Positions 28,182-37,310 of a stretch of DNA of 64,000 bases are shown piece after piece (position 1 is the first letter of the stretch; each line of letters opens with the position of its first letter). The translations under genes and the position numbers were made by a program. The notes under the pieces were generated by a model, which was given only the letters and a program-made list of their open reading frames with translations, was not told where the DNA came from and made no database searches. Origin of the DNA: Vibrio agarilyticus (GTDB taxonomy: Bacteria; Pseudomonadota; Gammaproteobacteria; Enterobacterales; Vibrionaceae); contig NZ_JABAIK010000011.1 of the NCBI RefSeq assembly GCF_012641465.1, forward strand, positions 62,001 through 126,000, in the 5' to 3' direction.

Positions 28182-29889
28182 TCACATTTACCCATTGTTT
28201 TAATATTTCAGCGACGCGAGCTGGCTCTTCATTAGCGATAAGCTGGAGATGTTTCAATTGAATTTCCAGTGGCGATCCTGGTGGTGGTAACATTTCGTTG
28301 CCCACATCCAGCCCGGAACTCACCGAAATACCTTTCTCTGAGAGACGACGATTGATGGTCGCTTCGCGTTCTTGCTCTTCACGCGTTTTCAGATTGTCAA
28401 AGGTGATTTCTTCTGGCTCATCCGCCACAGGCAATGTCGCATGCTGGCGCTCTGATTGCGTTAAATGGAGCACCAGAGGTCGCAGCACAAAAACAATCAT
28501 CGCAATGCCCAAAATACCACCAATCACGTAGCGCAGTGGCTGTTGAATCGAAGCATCTTGCCACCAAGGCAACTCGGTCGGACCGGTGATCTCAATCGGG
28601 GTAAAATTAAAGCTCATGAGGCTCAAACTGTCGCCGCGCGCCGCGGTGATCCCGACTGCATCAGAAAGCATGGCGGTGATTTGCGCTTGCTCATCCGCCG
28701 TCCACGCCACGCCGTCTGGCGCGGCCGCGGTATTCAATAACACCGACACATTGAGTTTTTCAATCTGGCCTTGTTGGTATTGCGTGCGGCGCACACTACT
28801 GCCCACCGCGTACTGACGATTGGTTTCTGAACGCGCGTTACTGTTGGTACTGTCCTCATTTGCAGCCTGCCCCGTCACCGGAGGTTGATTGCTTAAAGAG
28901 CCTGGCATGCCTAGGGCGATTTGATCGACCGAATTGTTCAAAATGGTGTGTTCGTTGCGCACCACAGGGTTGCTATCCACAATTTCCTGGGTTTCTTCAA
29001 CTTGGCTAAAGTTCATTGCCGCCGCCACTTGAACGCGAAAGTTAGCCGGTCCGACGATTGGCGTTAGCATGTCAGCTGCGCGTTGAATGATCTGTTTTTC
29101 AACACTTTTTTGGTAATCAAGGTATTTGGCATTCACTTTGCCTGACTCAGTCGAGGCAACATCGGCGCTCAACAAACGGCCGTACTGATCGATCACTGAA
29201 ACCGATTCGGGCTTCATACTGCTCACACTGCCCACCACCAAGTTGATGATCGCTTCAACTTGCTCGGGTTTCAGATCTTCACCCGGCTTGATTTCAAGCA
29301 TTACCGATGCCGATGGAGTTTCACTGTTTTGACGTACAAACAGCGTTTGTCTTGGGATTGCCAGATGCACTCGAGCGTTACTAACGGCGTTGAGCGAAAT
29401 GATAGTGCGTGCTAACTCGCCTTCTAAACCATGACGGTAACGCGCGGTCTCCATAAATTGACTCGTGCCTAACGAGCTTTCATCTTTGAGTGTTTCAAGG
29501 CCGGTTGGCAATTTGGCCTTGACCCCTTTTGAGGCCAACAGCATGCGAATACGCGCCACTTCACCTTCGGGAACCAGCACTTGACCATTTTGCTCTTGCA
29601 AACGGTAGTCGATGCCTTCGGTTTCAAGTACAGAGACGATTTCACCAATATCAAAGCGTTCTTGCTGCGAATAGAGCGGGCGAAAACTTTGTGATGAGCT
29701 CCAAAGCGCGACCACAATAATGGCAGCCACAATTGCCGCCATCACAGCCGACAAAACCAGATTGCGCTGGCTACTTGACCAGAGCTGCTTCGCTTTATGT
29801 AACCAAGGACTTTCGGTCGCTGAAAAGGTTGAGGTTGGTGCGGTATTCGCCACCGTTTGAGTGGTCAATTGAGTCGACATTTCTGACAT
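28144..29889 (-). CDS. fliF: Lateral flagellar MS-ring protein FliF
   Basis: About 581 residues with a first membrane helix near residues 45-65, a ring-building YscJ/FliF domain (LLASKGVKAKLPTGLETLKD), a large periplasmic region, a second helix near 450-470 (YVIGGILGIAMIVFVLRPLV) and a C-terminal FliG-binding tail. It forms the inner-membrane base ring. The start could be the GTG at 29895 (overlapping the fliE stop) or the ATG at 29889; no clear ribosome-binding site decides. Confidence 0.94.
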   Translation of the reverse strand: MSEMSTQLTTQTVANTAPTSTFSATESPWLHKAKQLWSSSQRNLVLSAVMAAIVAAIIVVALWSSSQSFRPLYSQQERFDIGEIVSVLETEGIDYRLQEQNGQVLVPEGEVARIRMLLASKGVKAKLPTGLETLKDESSLGTSQFMETARYRHGLEGELARTIISLNAVSNARVHLAIPRQTLFVRQNSETPSASVMLEIKPGEDLKPEQVEAIINLVVGSVSSMKPESVSVIDQYGRLLSADVASTESGKVNAKYLDYQKSVEKQIIQRAADMLTPIVGPANFRVQVAAAMNFSQVEETQEIVDSNPVVRNEHTILNNSVDQIALGMPGSLSNQPPVTGQAANEDSTNSNARSETNRQYAVGSSVRRTQYQQGQIEKLNVSVLLNTAAAPDGVAWTADEQAQITAMLSDAVGITAARGDSLSLMSFNFTPIEITGPTELPWWQDASIQQPLRYVIGGILGIAMIVFVLRPLVLHLTQSERQHATLPVADEPEEITFDNLKTREEQEREATINRRLSEKGISVSSGLDVGNEMLPPPGSPLEIQLKHLQLIANEEPARVAEILKQWVNVNEQSTVKTETSA

Positions 29890-29891
29890 GA

Positions 29892-30254
29892 TCACACCGG
29901 CATTTTCATAATTTCGTCGACCGCGCCGACCACTTTATTACGCACTTGCATTAAGGCATCAAATGAGAGGCTGGCTTTTTGGCTTGCGACCATAGCGCCG
30001 ACCAAATCATCACTTTGACCCAGTTCAACCGCGGTCATTTTGTCGCTCGCATGCGATTGATGAGCATTCACCTGGGTCAATACTCGATTCACAGCGTCGG
30101 CAAAAGAGAGTGGCGCCACCGAAGGCTCGATTCGATGGTCGATTGGGTTTGCCGTCACGACAAATTGCGGCGCAACGTGCGCCTTCATTGCGTCCATTTT
30201 GGCGAGCATCAATTGCTCTGCGCCAATTGCTTGAGTGAAAGGGGAAGTTGCCAT
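29892..30254 (-). CDS. fliE: Lateral flagellar MS-ring/rod adaptor FliE
   Basis: It encodes 120 residues. The conserved C-terminal part is SFDALMQVRNKVVGAVDEIMKM, the FliE signature that joins the MS ring to the proximal rod. The N-terminal third is longer and more variable than in E. coli. It lies 12 bp after lafK and overlaps or abuts fliF. Confidence 0.92.
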   Translation of the reverse strand: MATSPFTQAIGAEQLMLAKMDAMKAHVAPQFVVTANPIDHRIEPSVAPLSFADAVNRVLTQVNAHQSHASDKMTAVELGQSDDLVGAMVASQKASLSFDALMQVRNKVVGAVDEIMKMPV

Positions 30255-30266
30255 GATTATCCTCTA

Positions 30267-31595
30267 TTATGCCGCCGACTCGAGGGCCGACTGCAAATCA
30301 ATACCTTGTTCACGCATTGCCGCTAGCTTGTAACGCAGCGCGCGAGTTGTCACACCCAGTGCATCCGCAGTTTTGGTACGGTTGCCACTAAATTGACGGA
30401 GTTTCTCTAAAATAAACTGAAATTCAGCGTGTTTTTTGGCTTCGATATGAGATGCCGAAGGATTGGCGCAGGGCGCAGTCGCGCTTACCTGAGCTTGAGG
30501 CATATTGGGCAGCATCAAATCAAAGGCGGTGATCGCATCGCCATGGCGCATCACCAAAGCACGTTGGATCACATTCTCTAATTCACGAATATTGCCTGGC
30601 CAGTGATACCCAACCAAGGCTAATTCCGCCTCGGGTGACAACTGACAACGTTTGCCTTCTTGATACTTATTAATGAAAAAACGGCTGATCGGCAGAATGT
30701 CTTCCTGGCGCTCACGCAGCGGAGGCCAGTGCAGCGGTAACACATCTAAGCGATAGTAGAGATCTTCACGAAACGTCCCTTGACTCACCGCTTGACGCAG
30801 ATCTTTATTGGTCGCAGCAATCACGCGAATATCGAGCTTAATTGCTTTGTGGCTGCCAATCCGCTCCACTTCACGCTCTTGCAATACGCGCAAAATTTTC
30901 GCTTGAACCGCCGGTGACATTTCCCCAATTTCATCCAGTAAGATGGTGCCGCCATTGGCCTCTTCAAACTTGCCACTTTGTGACTGAACGGCGCCGGTGA
31001 ATGCCCCTTTAACATGACCAAACAGCACCGCTTCCAGCATAGATTCCGGGATCGCGGCGCAGTTTACTGCCACAAACGGACCATCGGCACGTAGTGAATG
31101 CTCGTGAACGTATTTGGCCAACACTTCTTTTCCGGTGCCAGATTCCCCAGTGATCAACACGCTTGCGGCAGTACCCGCGACACGATGCGCCAATTGCAAC
31201 ACTTGCTTACTGCGCCAAGATTCTGCCACCAAATTGGCCAAGGGGCGCTCAAGCGCCTCAACGCGGCGCAACAAACTGAGCAATTGATTACTCTCAAAGG
31301 GACGCAATAAATAATCGGTGGCGCCAGATTTCATTGTATCGGCAGCCAATAAGCCTTCCTCTTGACTCACAATTGCGATCGCAACCCCCGCATTCGCTTG
31401 CTTTTGATGGCAAGCGAGCCACTCGCGAACACTCATATCTGGCAGCTGAGAACTGACTAAAGTGACTGCAGCAGGCTTCATCATCAGCGCGTTGCGCCCA
31501 GTTCGCGCGTGTCGAACCTGATAACCCGCCTCTTGCAGTACGTTAATCACAGGCATCGCAAGCGACTCACTGGGCTCCACCAGCAAAATATTCAT
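30267..31595 (-). CDS. lafK: Sigma-54-dependent lateral flagellar master regulator LafK
   Basis: 442 residues. An N-terminal receiver-like domain (about 1-115) lacks the usual phospho-Asp: the position reads LVSSQLPD, and the acidic pocket is replaced by LLVEPSES. The AAA+ domain is intact ([29 protein letters not shown]) and a Fis-type HTH ends the protein (TADALGVTTRALRYKL). LafK in V. parahaemolyticus activates early lateral flagellar promoters with sigma-54. The ATG at 31595 is preferred over a GTG three codons upstream. Confidence 0.92.
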   Translation of the reverse strand: MNILLVEPSESLAMPVINVLQEAGYQVRHARTGRNALMMKPAAVTLVSSQLPDMSVREWLACHQKQANAGVAIAIVSQEEGLLAADTMKSGATDYLLRPFESNQLLSLLRRVEALERPLANLVAESWRSKQVLQLAHRVAGTAASVLITGESGTGKEVLAKYVHEHSLRADGPFVAVNCAAIPESMLEAVLFGHVKGAFTGAVQSQSGKFEEANGGTILLDEIGEMSPAVQAKILRVLQEREVERIGSHKAIKLDIRVIAATNKDLRQAVSQGTFREDLYYRLDVLPLHWPPLRERQEDILPISRFFINKYQEGKRCQLSPEAELALVGYHWPGNIRELENVIQRALVMRHGDAITAFDLMLPNMPQAQVSATAPCANPSASHIEAKKHAEFQFILEKLRQFSGNRTKTADALGVTTRALRYKLAAMREQGIDLQSALESAA

Positions 31596-31637
31596 CTTGT
31601 TCACCCTTGAATCTGAATTAATTGGATCGGCATAAGC

Positions 31638-32633
31638 TTATTCCACCACTGCCGTTGCTTGAATTTGTGGGCCGATCGTTGGTGGCACACTCTCTTTGAT
31701 TGAAATGGCTTCATCACGGCGCACGAGCCGAACCACCACTCGTCGGTTTTTATTCCGCCCCTCAGCGCTGTTATTACTGACTAATGGGTAGCGTTCACCG
31801 TGCGCGCGAACTTGAATTTTTTTCGCATTCAACCCTTGGGTTTGTAAGTAATCGCTTACTTGCTGTGCTCTATCGCGCGATACCTTTAAATTGACTAACT
31901 TAGGTCCATAGCTATCGGTATGCCCATCAATCAGCACATGGGTAACCGCATCATCGAGTACCAGATAACTTAAAAAATCACGTAAGGTTGCGCGCTGAGC
32001 GGAGCTCAGCTGTGTTTGCCCAATCGCAAAGCCTAACGTCACCGTACGTGCGTCTTGGTAGTTCATACCTGGCAACGCATTTCGACATTGCTTAAATGCC
32101 TCTAACGGCGCATTAATTCGAATGATCGGCAGTTCAAACCGCCCACTCACGTTGGCATTTTTGACGGAATGACGAGGGTTCACTTCACCCGCATGCGCTT
32201 GAATATTAAGCCATTGACCTTGTGCCATAGCATTCAGTAACCGCTCAATATCATTCTGAAACAGCATGCTTTGGCGGCTCATCCGGTGATGCGATGCAAC
32301 AAACGTCTCCTGAAAATGGTTATTCCATGGTGGTGATTGAATATAAATGCCAGCAGATTGATACGCTATTTCATTATTTTTATATTCAAGAGTCGCCATG
32401 AGTTTATTGCCAGGCTCCGCACGGAAGAAAAACTTCCCCCCGGAAAATTCCGATTTTAATTCACAGAAAAATTTGTTTGACTCACTCGACCAATGCGACA
32501 AATCCATTGGAACGAAGATCTCATTTTTTTTATTCGCAATAGCGTGAGACGCGCTTAATAAAAAACAAAACAAGCCAATAATTAAGCAATTAAAATTATT
32601 CTTTCGTGTATTAAATCGACACAAGGTTTCCAT
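31638..32633 (-). CDS. motY: Lateral flagellar motor protein MotY (OmpA-like domain)
   Basis: 331 residues with an N-terminal signal segment (CLIIGLFCFLLSASHAIA), a MotY-type N-terminal domain and a C-terminal OmpA/MotB peptidoglycan-binding domain (LIDGHTDSYGPKLVNLKVSRDRAQQVSDYL; NRRVVVRLV). Lateral MotY forms part of the periplasmic T-ring-like structure that anchors the stator. It is first in the motY-lafK-fliE run, 42 bp before lafK. The start at 32633 is the most likely of two. Confidence 0.88.
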   Translation of the reverse strand: METLCRFNTRKNNFNCLIIGLFCFLLSASHAIANKKNEIFVPMDLSHWSSESNKFFCELKSEFSGGKFFFRAEPGNKLMATLEYKNNEIAYQSAGIYIQSPPWNNHFQETFVASHHRMSRQSMLFQNDIERLLNAMAQGQWLNIQAHAGEVNPRHSVKNANVSGRFELPIIRINAPLEAFKQCRNALPGMNYQDARTVTLGFAIGQTQLSSAQRATLRDFLSYLVLDDAVTHVLIDGHTDSYGPKLVNLKVSRDRAQQVSDYLQTQGLNAKKIQVRAHGERYPLVSNNSAEGRNKNRRVVVRLVRRDEAISIKESVPPTIGPQIQATAVVE

Positions 32634-32985
32634 TTCACTGATCGTCACGACAAGCAAACACTACCGAAATCTCAATAGGAGTAAACATCCACCAAGACAT
32701 AAAGATAACCCAATGATTTATTAACATTTGGCTGAAATATATAAAATCACAGAAATATATAAATCATTTCTTGATTGTGACAATGATACCTTTTCAGCTG
32801 GTATGATCTTCGAATGTTAATAGACAAAAATGTTCAATTTTAGAAACTAATAATAAAATCAATAAACACAAATACGTAACAAATTGATTTTTGATGACGA
32901 ATTAAACAATCTATTTTTGGCTAAACTAACCTAAAACTAGCCGCAAATTATGACTATTTAAATCATATTGACAAGATGAAAATCA

Positions 32986-33085
32986 ACATGTGAACTAAGG
33001 TCACATTGTGGGTGCTTAATAGTAAAAAACACACAGGTTCTGTGTACACTTCGCAATAATCGGTATAGATGACTTTTACCGATTA
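32986..33085. promoter_or_regulatory. Divergent control region between motY-lafK and fliM, with three dyads
   Basis: The 483-bp AT-rich gap 32634-33116 carries no gene. Near the fliM side are ATGTGA-N7-TCACAT (32988-33006), ACACAG-GTT-CTGTGT (33031-33045) and TAATCGGTA-N11-TACCGATTA (33057-33085), all with perfect arms. On the minus strand TTGTCA-N16-CATAAT near 32950-32978 is a possible sigma-70 promoter for motY-lafK. I found no clear sigma-54 GG-N10-GC site here. Confidence 0.5.
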
Positions 33086-33116
33086 CCTTAAATAAATTTT
33101 CCGTGGCAGCCAATAA

Positions 33117-33920
33117 ATGGGAACTACTGTTTACTCGTCCAAGCCTGAACTTCAAGCGATTGATGTTGAGCTGCTTGGCAAACCAATTCATGCGGTACGC
33201 GACAACCTTACCGCCATCATTGACGCCGCAAGTTTGTCACTGACGAACACATTGCAAGATTGGCTCAAAACCCATCATGTGAACGTGACCTTACAAAGCG
33301 TTACATTGCAAACGTTTAATGCCAATACCAACCGCAACCCGAACGCTTGCGCCCAACGCCATCTTGAAGGTGGGCTGGCTTATGTTCAATTAGATGATGC
33401 ACTCTTAGTGGCGTTAGCCGATCGCTTTTATCGCGCAGCGCTCACTCGCACCGAAGCGGTATTAACCAGCAGCGATCTGCGCTTGCAAGAGCGGATCAGC
33501 AAAGTGGTTGCTAGCTGGATTGCCCCCAGCAATATGTGGGCACCCTGTGCGTTTGAATATCCGCACGGCATGGGATTGCGCGCCACGCTCGATATCGAAA
33601 TGGGTGAAGTGCACGGACAGCTTATTTTGGACTTAGAGAGCCAATTGATTGACACACTGATCGCGCAGCTTGGCCTGCAGCATGACCGTCTCTTAACCGA
33701 TGAGTTCAATCAAGCGCTAAACCACACTCCAGTGCGGCTTAACGTTCTGCTCAGTCGCAAAACATTGCCTCTGAGCGAGGTACTGAGCTTAGCACCAAAC
33801 GATATTTTACCAATAGAACTGCTTAATACGGTGCCAGTGAGCATTGGTAACGAGCTACTTTTTCATGGCCGCGTTGCTGATCAAGAGGGTCAGTTGGTGG
33901 TCATTTTAAATCATGATTAA
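33117..33920 (+). CDS. fliM: Lateral flagellar motor switch protein FliM (short form)
   Basis: 267 residues, clearly shorter than the usual ~330. A divergent CheC-like middle domain (about 25-190) and a C-terminal SpoA/FliN-like domain (PVRLNVLLSRKTLPLSEVL) are visible. The N-terminus, MGTTVYSSKPELQAIDVELLG, has no recognisable CheY-binding motif of the LSQxEIDALL type. Position before fliN and the SpoA domain support the call. It heads the fliMNPQR-flhBA operon and overlaps fliN by eight bases. Confidence 0.85.
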   Translation: MGTTVYSSKPELQAIDVELLGKPIHAVRDNLTAIIDAASLSLTNTLQDWLKTHHVNVTLQSVTLQTFNANTNRNPNACAQRHLEGGLAYVQLDDALLVALADRFYRAALTRTEAVLTSSDLRLQERISKVVASWIAPSNMWAPCAFEYPHGMGLRATLDIEMGEVHGQLILDLESQLIDTLIAQLGLQHDRLLTDEFNQALNHTPVRLNVLLSRKTLPLSEVLSLAPNDILPIELLNTVPVSIGNELLFHGRVADQEGQLVVILNHD

Positions 33921-34299
33921 GGATCCAACCGTGAGCGTTTCTCCTGACAACACCACTTTTAACACTGACGAGCTCAATTTTGATGACTTCCAATTGGAAG
34001 ACTTTGATACGCCCGCGGCCACTGCCCCCACTCTCTCTGCAGAGCGTGACCTCAGTTTTTTCAAAAACATTCCCGTCACGGTGACACTTGAAGTCGCGAG
34101 TAAGGAAGTGCCCTTGGGTGATTTGATGAAAGCGGGCGAAGGCAGCATCATTGAACTTGATAAGCTGAACGGCGAACCGCTCGATGTCAAAGTCAACGGC
34201 ACTTTAATGGGGCACGCGGAAGTGGTCGTGATCAACGAAAAATATGGTCTGCGCCTTATCGATGTGCTTGATACCGCGCTCAGTGGTGTTGGCAAGTAA
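33913..34299 (+). CDS. fliN: Lateral flagellar motor switch protein FliN
   Basis: 128 residues. An acidic linker fills the first 45 residues and the SpoA domain follows (FFKNIPVTVTLEVASKEVPL; GEPLDVKVNGTLMGHAEVVV; YGLRLIDVL). FliN forms the bottom of the C-ring and docks FliH. It overlaps fliM by eight bases and ends two bases before fliP, so no fliO lies between them. Confidence 0.94.
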   Translation: MIKDPTVSVSPDNTTFNTDELNFDDFQLEDFDTPAATAPTLSAERDLSFFKNIPVTVTLEVASKEVPLGDLMKAGEGSIIELDKLNGEPLDVKVNGTLMGHAEVVVINEKYGLRLIDVLDTALSGVGK

Positions 34300-34301
34300 C
34301 C

Positions 34302-35093
34302 ATGCCGTGCCGCTCTCTCAATCCGATCCGTTTTGTGCGTGAGGCACTGAGCGGATCGTTTACTCGTCGTTTCGTCCTATTATGCAGCTTAGCCCTGTGC
34401 GCCTGGCCTAGCATCGCCGCGGACGGCGGATTAACACTGTTTTCGGTCACCGATGGCGACAGTCAGCAAGAGTACAGCGTTAAGCTGCAAATATTGTTGC
34501 TGATGACTGCGCTGAGCTTTTTGCCTGCGTTTATTTTAATGGCCACCAGCTTTACTCGCATTATTGTGGTACTGGCGATTTTACGCCAAGCATTGGGCCT
34601 GCAACAAAGCCCGCCCAATCGTGTTTTGGTCGGTATTGCACTCGCATTGAGCTTGCTGATCATGCGCCCGGTGTGGAGTGATATTTATCAGCACGCTTTT
34701 CAGCCCTACGATGCGGGCCAAATTACCCTCAGTGAAGCGTTTGCTAAAGCCGAAGTTCCCGTCCGCGACTTTATGCTGGCACAAACCCATCAAAACGCAC
34801 TTGAGCAGATGTTGCGAATTGCCAACGAACCGGTCAATCAAAATTTGGACGACATCTCGTTTGCGGTGGTGTTGCCAGCGTTCGTTATTAGTGAACTTAA
34901 AACTGCATTTCAAATTGGGTTCATGCTGTTTATTCCGTTTTTAATCATCGATTTGGTCGTAGCAAGCGTGCTAATGGCGATGGGGATGATGATGCTATCG
35001 CCGCTGATTATTTCGCTGCCATTCAAGCTAGTGATATTTGTGCTCGCCGATGGCTGGACAATGACGGTCGGCACGCTCGCCGCCAGCTTTTAA
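34302..35093 (+). CDS. fliP: Lateral flagellar export gate protein FliP
   Basis: 263 residues with an N-terminal signal peptide (FVLLCSLALCAWPSIAADGG), then four membrane helices. Family motifs include LSFLPAFILMATSFTRIIVV and FQIGFMLFIPFLIIDLVVAS. FliP forms the core pore of the export gate with FliQ and FliR. It is followed by fliQ after 24 bp. Confidence 0.95.
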   Translation: MPCRSLNPIRFVREALSGSFTRRFVLLCSLALCAWPSIAADGGLTLFSVTDGDSQQEYSVKLQILLLMTALSFLPAFILMATSFTRIIVVLAILRQALGLQQSPPNRVLVGIALALSLLIMRPVWSDIYQHAFQPYDAGQITLSEAFAKAEVPVRDFMLAQTHQNALEQMLRIANEPVNQNLDDISFAVVLPAFVISELKTAFQIGFMLFIPFLIIDLVVASVLMAMGMMMLSPLIISLPFKLVIFVLADGWTMTVGTLAASF

Positions 35094-35117
35094 GCCTGCT
35101 GAGTTGAGGAATGCAAC

Positions 35118-35387
35118 ATGACACCCGAATTGGTCGTCAATCTACTGAGCAATGCCATTTGGCTGATCATTCTAATGGTGGGTGTCATTGTGGTGCCGGG
35201 GCTGATCGTGGGCTTGGTTATCGCGGTCTTTCAAGCCGCAACCCAAATCAATGAACAGACTCTAAGCTTTCTGCCAAAATTGCTCGTCAGTTTGCTAATG
35301 GTCATTTTTGCTGGGCACTGGATGCTACGCAAGCTTATCGATTTGTTTGACTACCTGTTTCACAACATACCAGGAATGATTGGTTAA
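35118..35387 (+). CDS. fliQ: Lateral flagellar export gate protein FliQ
   Basis: 89 residues with two membrane helices. The pattern VPGLIVGLVIAVFQAATQINEQTLSFLPKL is the FliQ/SpaQ signature. It packs around FliP5R1 in the export gate. TTGAGG precedes the ATG, and the stop overlaps the fliR start by one base (TAATG). Confidence 0.95.
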   Translation: MTPELVVNLLSNAIWLIILMVGVIVVPGLIVGLVIAVFQAATQINEQTLSFLPKLLVSLLMVIFAGHWMLRKLIDLFDYLFHNIPGMIG

Positions 35388-36163
35388 TGCAGATCACATT
35401 TGCCGAGCTGTCGACCCTGTTAGGGCAGTTCTGGTGGCCTTTTTTTCGCCTCGGCGCGGCAATGATGTTCATGCCATTTTTTGGCGATGGTTTGGTGCCA
35501 ATGTGGTTACGTGCGCTGCTCACCCTCTCACTGGTGGTGATCACCGCGCCGTTAATGCCCGCGATGCCCGCCGTGGAGCTGTTTTCACTCAGTGCGCTAT
35601 TTTTGGCTTTTGAACAAGCCCTTTGGGGGCTGTTTTTTGGTCTCATTTTGCATCTGTTTTTTGCGGTATTTACGTTATTGGGGCAAATTTTATCGCTGCA
35701 GATGGGCCTTGCGATGGCAATCATGAACGATCCGGTAAACGGCAATTCAGAGGCGGTTCTTGCGCGAATTTTCATGGTGTTTTGCACCTTGCTGTTTCTC
35801 GCAATTGATGGTCATTTGGTGGTCATCGATATTCTTATTCAAAGTTTTACCATTTGGCCGGTCGGGTCAGGACTAAGTGATTGGTCATTACACAAGGTGG
35901 TGGCACTTTTCAGTTGGCTATTTACTGCGGCGCTTGGGCTGGCATTACCGGCCATCATCGCCATGCTGTTAGCCAACATCAGCTTTGGTGTGATGAATCG
36001 CGCCGCGCCGTCACTGAACATTTACGCGCTCGGTTTTCCCATGACGATGCTGCTCGGCCTTTTTGCCACCTTGCTCACCATCACGGGTGTGCCAGAGCGG
36101 TACACTGCGTTGGTTCATGAGCTGTTGTCGCATTTTAATCAATATATGGTGGGTCACCCATGA
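35387..36163 (+). CDS. fliR: Lateral flagellar export gate protein FliR
   Basis: 258 residues, with about six to seven membrane helices and the FliR features FFRLGAAMMFMPFFGD and LQMGLAMAIMNDPVNG. One copy sits in the FliPQR gate. The start overlaps fliQ and the end overlaps flhB by four bases. Confidence 0.94.
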   Translation: MQITFAELSTLLGQFWWPFFRLGAAMMFMPFFGDGLVPMWLRALLTLSLVVITAPLMPAMPAVELFSLSALFLAFEQALWGLFFGLILHLFFAVFTLLGQILSLQMGLAMAIMNDPVNGNSEAVLARIFMVFCTLLFLAIDGHLVVIDILIQSFTIWPVGSGLSDWSLHKVVALFSWLFTAALGLALPAIIAMLLANISFGVMNRAAPSLNIYALGFPMTMLLGLFATLLTITGVPERYTALVHELLSHFNQYMVGHP

Positions 36164-37284
36164 GTGATTCTTCACAAGATAAAACCGAACAGCCCTCGTC
36201 GCAGAAAATACGCAAAGCGCGCAACGAAGGCCAAATACCTCGAGCCAAAGATTTTACAACATCGGTCATTTTTCTTGCTGTATTGAGCTACTTTTACGCC
36301 AAAATCACCGATATATGGCAAGCCCTATTAGGCATTTTTCGTTACAACATGAGCATCACCCGCGAATCGCTCGCCGATCCTTGGCTGGCGATTGAGCAGG
36401 TTGGCCACAGTTTGGGCATCGTGATTGATCTGCTGTTACCCATGTTTATCATCATCGGCGTTGCGGCGATATTGAGCACCATGATGGTGGGAGGCTGGCT
36501 ATTTCGCCCGGCCAGTGCGCTACCCGATTTGACCAAGCTCAGTCCACTCAAAGGGATAAAACGCCTATTTTCCACGCGTTCACTGGCCGAGCTGGTGAAA
36601 TCGAGTTTAAAGGTCATGGTGATTTTTGCGCTCTTGTATCTGTTTTTGACCAGCCGCTCACAGCCACTGCTTGGCATGCAAAACTTGCCCTTTGAACAAG
36701 GGGTCGTTGAAGTGCTACGACTGCTATTTGAAGGCTTACTGCTGATGGGCATTGCGCTTTTGCTGTTTGGGGTTATCGACATTCCTTATCAATTGTGGGA
36801 GCACAAGAAAGGGCTGCGCATGACCAAGCAAGAGCTCAAAGAAGAGTTCAAAAACAACGAAGGTCGGCCCGAAGTCAAACAGCGTATTCGCCAGATACAG
36901 CAGCAATTTGCGCGTCGCCGTATTGATAAGGCAGTGCCAAGCGCCGATGTGGTGATTGTCAACCCAACCCACTATGCGGTTGCGCTCAAATACGACACTC
37001 AGTTGTCTGATGCGCCGTTTGTGGTCGCCAAAGGCATTGATGAAACCGCGATGCACATTCAGCGTATTGCGCGTGAAAATTCAGTTGAAATTGTTCATGC
37101 GCCGCCGTTAACACGTTCGATTTATTACACCACGGCGATTGAGCAAGCCATTCCAAGCCAGCTCTACATCGCGGTGGCGCACATTCTTAATTATGTATTG
37201 CAAATCAAGGCGTTTCGTCATGGTCGCGGGGATAAGCCCCTGCCGTTACCAAGCTTTGCCATTCCGAAAAACTTACAACACTAA
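36160..37284 (+). CDS. flhB: Lateral flagellar export switch protein FlhB
   Basis: 374 residues: four membrane helices and a cytoplasmic domain carrying the autocleavage motif NPTH (VIVNPTHYAVALKY, near residue 268). Self-cleavage at this Asn-Pro switches export from rod/hook to filament substrates, together with FliK. The N-terminal DKTEQPSSQKIRKARNEGQI is the FlhB signature. Confidence 0.96.
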   Translation: MSDSSQDKTEQPSSQKIRKARNEGQIPRAKDFTTSVIFLAVLSYFYAKITDIWQALLGIFRYNMSITRESLADPWLAIEQVGHSLGIVIDLLLPMFIIIGVAAILSTMMVGGWLFRPASALPDLTKLSPLKGIKRLFSTRSLAELVKSSLKVMVIFALLYLFLTSRSQPLLGMQNLPFEQGVVEVLRLLFEGLLLMGIALLLFGVIDIPYQLWEHKKGLRMTKQELKEEFKNNEGRPEVKQRIRQIQQQFARRRIDKAVPSADVVIVNPTHYAVALKYDTQLSDAPFVVAKGIDETAMHIQRIARENSVEIVHAPPLTRSIYYTTAIEQAIPSQLYIAVAHILNYVLQIKAFRHGRGDKPLPLPSFAIPKNLQH

Positions 37285-37310
37285 CTCGATGTCATTGAAG
37301 GGTTTCTCAT

